Of a stretch of 64,000 nucleotides of DNA, positions 61,510-64,000 are shown piece after piece. Position 1 is the first letter of the stretch. Every line of letters starts with the position of its first letter. Source of the DNA: a gamma proteobacterium HTCC2207. GTDB lineage: Bacteria > Pseudomonadota > Gammaproteobacteria > Pseudomonadales > Porticoccaceae. The position numbers and the translations under genes were made by a program. The notes beneath the pieces are model-generated. The model was not told the DNA's origin. It did no database searches and worked only from the letters and a program-made list of their open reading frames with translations. The stretch lies in NCBI GenBank assembly GCA_905182265.1, contig CAJJAO010000006.1, positions 151,550 through 215,549 on the forward strand. The letters run 5' to 3'.

Positions 61510-61565
61510 ATAAAGGGTTTCAAATAAAGGGTTTTAAATCAAGGGTTCTAGTTAAAGAGTTCAGG
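61510..61565. repeat. 14-bp tandem repeat, four units
   Basis: Units ataaagggtttcaa, ataaagggttttaa, atcaagggttctag and ttaaagagttcagg. Divergence increases along the array. No protein read-through. Confidence 0.82.
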
Positions 61566-61569
61566 AGGA

Positions 61570-61707
61570 ATGAGTCTTCAGAGTTCAGCAAAACAAGTCA
61601 AACAGAGCACAAGCCGCTCGCAAAGCCCCAAGGGTTTGGCGCAAGGCGCTCACCTCGGTTATAAATTACCCACTATCACCACCACAATCACAATCGCCAT
61701 TAAATAA
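61570..61707 (+). CDS. Possible 45-residue small ORF
   Basis: ATG to TAA open for 45 codons, starting MSLQSSAKQVKQ and rich in Ser, Gln, Lys and Thr. AGGAGG ends only one base before the ATG, too close for efficient initiation. No family or membrane segment recognised. It may be a chance ORF. Confidence 0.2.
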   Translation: MSLQSSAKQVKQSTSRSQSPKGLAQGAHLGYKLPTITTTITIAIK

Positions 61708-61828
61708 AACCCTCCTTGCATCAAAAATACCCGTACTAAAGCCCCACATAAAACAAACCAATAGCCCTGTCGTCACCAGTGATGGGGTTTTTCTATTGTC
61801 AGATTATTGTCAGAGGACTTAGACGCCA

Positions 61829-62389
61829 ATGCAGACCAGAATATTGCGACTTAATTTAGCAGGCCAACCCATCGACTGGCTAAGCTGGGAAGAAGCTGTT
61901 TGCCTGTATGCCCGAGACCTAGTTGTCTGGACCCTAGGCGACACAGTGCGCCAAGTGCGCGGCGGTACCTGCAGGCTCACAGGCCAAAGGTCTGTAGTAG
62001 AGCTGCCCAGCATAGTTGCCTGCGGTGGCGAGCGTTTAGCAAGGCCGCGCTGCAACTCCCCATTAACCAACCCCACATTGTTTGCCCGCGATGGTCACCT
62101 ATGCATGTACTGCGCCCGCGCATTTCCGGCTAACGAGCTCACCCGTGACCATATACAACCAGTTTCAAGAGCCGGCGCCGACCGCTGGCAAAACGTAGTA
62201 GCGGCATGCCGCCGATGCAACCAACACAAAGCCAACCGCACCCCAGAAGAAGCCGACATGCAACTAGTAGCACTGCCGTTTAAACCTAATAATGCAGAGT
62301 ATTTGGCGCTGCGAAACAGCCGCCGGATTCGCGGCGACCAGATGGATTTTTTGCGCGGACAGTTTTCAAAGAACAGCCGGTTGTTATAA
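61829..62389 (+). CDS. HNH endonuclease-family protein
   Basis: A 186-residue protein with a C-terminal HNH/zinc-finger domain: C92-MY-C95, DHI at 107-109 (catalytic His108), N-containing QNVVAACRRCNQHKAN with C127 and C130. The N-terminal half (MQTRILRLNLAGQPIDWLSWEEAVCLY) is typical of chromosomal HNH proteins of unknown role found widely in proteobacteria. It is not associated with an intron, phage or restriction genes here. Its biological target is unknown. Confidence 0.85.
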   Translation: MQTRILRLNLAGQPIDWLSWEEAVCLYARDLVVWTLGDTVRQVRGGTCRLTGQRSVVELPSIVACGGERLARPRCNSPLTNPTLFARDGHLCMYCARAFPANELTRDHIQPVSRAGADRWQNVVAACRRCNQHKANRTPEEADMQLVALPFKPNNAEYLALRNSRRIRGDQMDFLRGQFSKNSRLL

Positions 62390-62428
62390 AAGTATCTGCT
62401 TAAAAGTTGGTGCTTAAGCACTAAACCA

Positions 62429-63769
62429 CTAAAGCCCCTGAGCAAACGTCAGCAGTATTAATGCCGGGCAAAAGAACTTCACATACACCGGCCATATCTT
62501 CCAAAACAGGCCTTGTTCTACATCTGGGTTACCACTCTTAAGCTCTTCAAGAATACTGTTGCGGTAAAAAATCCAGCCCGCAAAAATACACAGCAACATG
62601 CTTAAAATAGGCTGCGCCCGCTCGGTGGTCATGGTGATCACAAAGCCAAATAGCGACTCAAAGTTAAAGCAAATAGTGGCACTGACCGCAAAGACAGCTA
62701 AGCCAACAAAGCAGGTCGCTTTGTTGCGATTGATCTGGTGAGCTTCTACTGCATAAGAAACTGGCACCTCAAGCATCGAGATAGATGAGGTAACCGCCGC
62801 AATCGACATCAGCACAAAAAACGCCAAGCCAACGAATAGGCCAGTGGCACCCATGCCATTAAATAGCGCAGGTAATACCTGGAAGATAAGGTCAGGCCCG
62901 GCAATCAAGTTGCCGCCCTCGGCATAAATAGTCACACCTAAGTTTTGTGCCACAAAGATCGCCGGCAACACCAGCAGTCCCGCTAAAAAAGCCACCGACG
63001 TATCGGTCAGTGTTACCAGCGCGCCCACCACCGGTAGGTTTTCATCAGCGCGTATATAAGAGCCGTACACCAGCATAGTGCCCACACCCAACGACATAGA
63101 GAAAAACGCCTGGCCCATGGCACTAACGATTAGCTTGGGGTTGGTGATTTGTGAGAAGTCTGGCACTAGGTAGTGCCTTAGGCCCTCCATTGCACCGTCT
63201 TGGGTCAGCACATAGAGGATTAGCGCGATCATCAAGATAAACAGCGAAGGCATTAAGCGGCTGGACCATTTTTCGATGCCCTGTTCAACACCGGCACTAA
63301 TAATAAGTACCGTGAGCAAAATAAACACCGCCGCAAAGCCAATGTTGCGCTGCAGGCTAAACTCGGTCAGCCATTGGCTAATGTCGGCCATACCCAGCAT
63401 GACCATGATTGGTTCCAGCATAAACGCCAGCATCCAGCCCGCCACAATGCTGTAAAAGCTCAGAATCAACGCAGCTGTGATCATGCCGCCAATGCCGGTC
63501 AGTCGGCCGATAGTCTTGGCCACTTGCCCCGGCGAGATAGATTGCAGGGCAGTTACCATGTTAGAGCGTGTATGGCGGCCAATAATCAGCTCGGCCATCA
63601 TGGCCGGGTAGGCCAGCAGGAATGCCAGAATAAGGTACATCACCAAAAATGCAGCACCGCCATTTTCGGCAGCATTGGTCGGGAAACCCCAGATGTTGCC
63701 CAGCCCAACGGCCGAGCCAGAAGCGGCGAAAATAAACGCCAAACGGGAAGAAAACTGACCTCTTTGCAT
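62429..63769 (-). CDS. Sodium-dependent neurotransmitter:sodium symporter (NSS/SNF) family transporter
   Basis: A 446-residue inner-membrane secondary transporter with about 11-12 membrane segments. GSAVGLGNIWGFPTNAAENGGAAF is the NSS hallmark (unwound TM1 binding Na and substrate), and AFFVLMSIAAVTSSISMLE is TM8. Bacterial members (LeuT, TnaT, MhsT) import amino acids with Na. The 446-residue length is short, consistent with 11-TM forms. Substrate unknown. Upstream of it lies ssrA. Confidence 0.91.
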   Translation of the reverse strand: MQRGQFSSRLAFIFAASGSAVGLGNIWGFPTNAAENGGAAFLVMYLILAFLLAYPAMMAELIIGRHTRSNMVTALQSISPGQVAKTIGRLTGIGGMITAALILSFYSIVAGWMLAFMLEPIMVMLGMADISQWLTEFSLQRNIGFAAVFILLTVLIISAGVEQGIEKWSSRLMPSLFILMIALILYVLTQDGAMEGLRHYLVPDFSQITNPKLIVSAMGQAFFSMSLGVGTMLVYGSYIRADENLPVVGALVTLTDTSVAFLAGLLVLPAIFVAQNLGVTIYAEGGNLIAGPDLIFQVLPALFNGMGATGLFVGLAFFVLMSIAAVTSSISMLEVPVSYAVEAHQINRNKATCFVGLAVFAVSATICFNFESLFGFVITMTTERAQPILSMLLCIFAGWIFYRNSILEELKSGNPDVEQGLFWKIWPVYVKFFCPALILLTFAQGL

Positions 63770-63881
63770 TATTGCAGTCCTGTATTTTTGTTATTAGCCG
63801 CTGATTCTAGGTCATAAGGCCATTAAATTCGATGCTTAAATTGTTTTGATTTTAGTCAGCATCAATAGCCCACGACTGTGC

Positions 63882-63887
63882 TAGAAT
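63882..63887 (+). promoter_or_regulatory. -10 element of ssrA
   Basis: TAGAAT lies ten bases before the mature tmRNA 5' end, the usual spacing for a transcription start at or near the start of the RNA. A clear -35 is not seen. Confidence 0.5.
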
Positions 63888-63897
63888 CGCGCCTCAT

Positions 63898-64000
63898 GGG
63901 GGCGTTTTGGATTCGACGACGGTTACAAAACCTCCGGTGCATGCCGAGATGGTGACCAATCTCGTTAATCCAAAGTCGCAAACTTATAGTTGCCAACGAC
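63898..64000 (+). ncRNA. ssrA: Transfer-messenger RNA (tmRNA), 5' part
   Basis: The 5' end GGGGGCGTTTTGGATTCGACG and the following GGTGCATGCCGAG match the universal tmRNA 5' acceptor/D-loop region. The sequence runs into the mRNA-like domain: GCCAACGAC at 63992-64000 encodes the first tag residues Ala-Asn-Asp after the resume codon, as in ANDENYALAA of E. coli. The rest of the gene is beyond the window. It rescues stalled ribosomes with SmpB. The first base could be off by one or two. Confidence 0.93.

Larger units (their letters stand above)
61265..61828. other. 564-base noncoding region between xseB and the HNH gene
   Basis: Divergent spacer with promoters expected on both sides. Contains a four-unit 14-bp tandem repeat (61510-61565), a short possible ORF at 61570-61707, and attgtcaga direct repeats just before the HNH ATG. 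It is the longest gene-poor stretch in the window. Confidence 0.6.

Noticed and set aside
61763-61795. Possible terminator before the HNH gene (ccctgtc...gatggggttttt)
   Set aside because: Only three clean GC pairs; it faces no upstream plus-strand gene.

Overview
The window looks like a chromosomal segment of a free-living, probably marine, gammaproteobacterium of about 50% GC. Two blocks resemble those of Pseudomonas and the Cellvibrionales: waaA/tolC/nudF/yqiB/cpdA/yqiA/parE/parC, and glnA/ntrB/ntrC followed by secB/grxC/yibN. xseB-ispA-dxs, phoB-phoR and pstSCAB-phoU point the same way. Placement near the SAR92/Porticoccaceae or related Cellvibrionales groups is inference only. Coding density is high. 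There are no insertion sequences, phage genes, CRISPR arrays or tRNAs. The only RNA gene recognised is the 5' part of ssrA (tmRNA) at the right edge.

Layout. 1-11.2 kb: LPS Kdo transferase (5' truncated), TolC, ADP-ribose pyrophosphatase, DUF1249 protein, cAMP phosphodiesterase, YqiA esterase, both topoisomerase IV subunits, a MscS channel and a small GlsB/YeaQ protein, closed by a bidirectional terminator. 11.2-20.2 kb (minus): CtpA protease, EnvC, phosphoglycerate mutase, an Uup-like ABC-F ATPase and an RND/MMPL exporter with an unusual acidic Tyr-rich insert. 20.4-32.2 kb: a 2-hydroxyacid dehydrogenase, PPi-type phosphofructokinase, a surface subtilase, Mpl, Dtd, proline iminopeptidase, Tag, a GGNEF protein and TypA. 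32.2-41.9 kb: a GGDEF/degenerate-EAL protein, a stand-alone ThiI-type rhodanese domain, and the nitrogen block (glnA, DUF4124 protein, ntrB, ntrC), then secB, grxC and a YibN-like rhodanese. 42-46.7 kb: PHP phosphatase, SprT-like and GIY-YIG proteins, a HutC-type GntR regulator with three TGTATATACA-type operators, a NYN protein, a conserved hypothetical, a 55-residue membrane peptide and SlyD. 46.8-55.9 kb: the Pho regulon (phoBR, a porin, pstSCAB, phoU) with three recognisable Pho boxes. 56-64 kb: a calcium-repeat lipoprotein, a GST, dxs-ispA-xseB, an HNH protein, a sodium:solute symporter and ssrA.

How it works together. The clearest circuits are nitrogen and phosphate. NtrC sites plus a near-perfect sigma-54 element precede glnA, and another NtrC site precedes ntrB. 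Pho boxes precede phoB, the porin and pstS.

The most unusual large-scale signal is a set of at least ten short, degenerate tandem repeats (units 11-24 bp). Each has its own sequence and sits in an intergenic spacer, often starting in or just after the last codons of a gene. Similar slippage-like repeats occur inside permissive coding segments (subtilase, IspA). I saw no clearly new multigene defence or mobile system; the region is mostly core genome.
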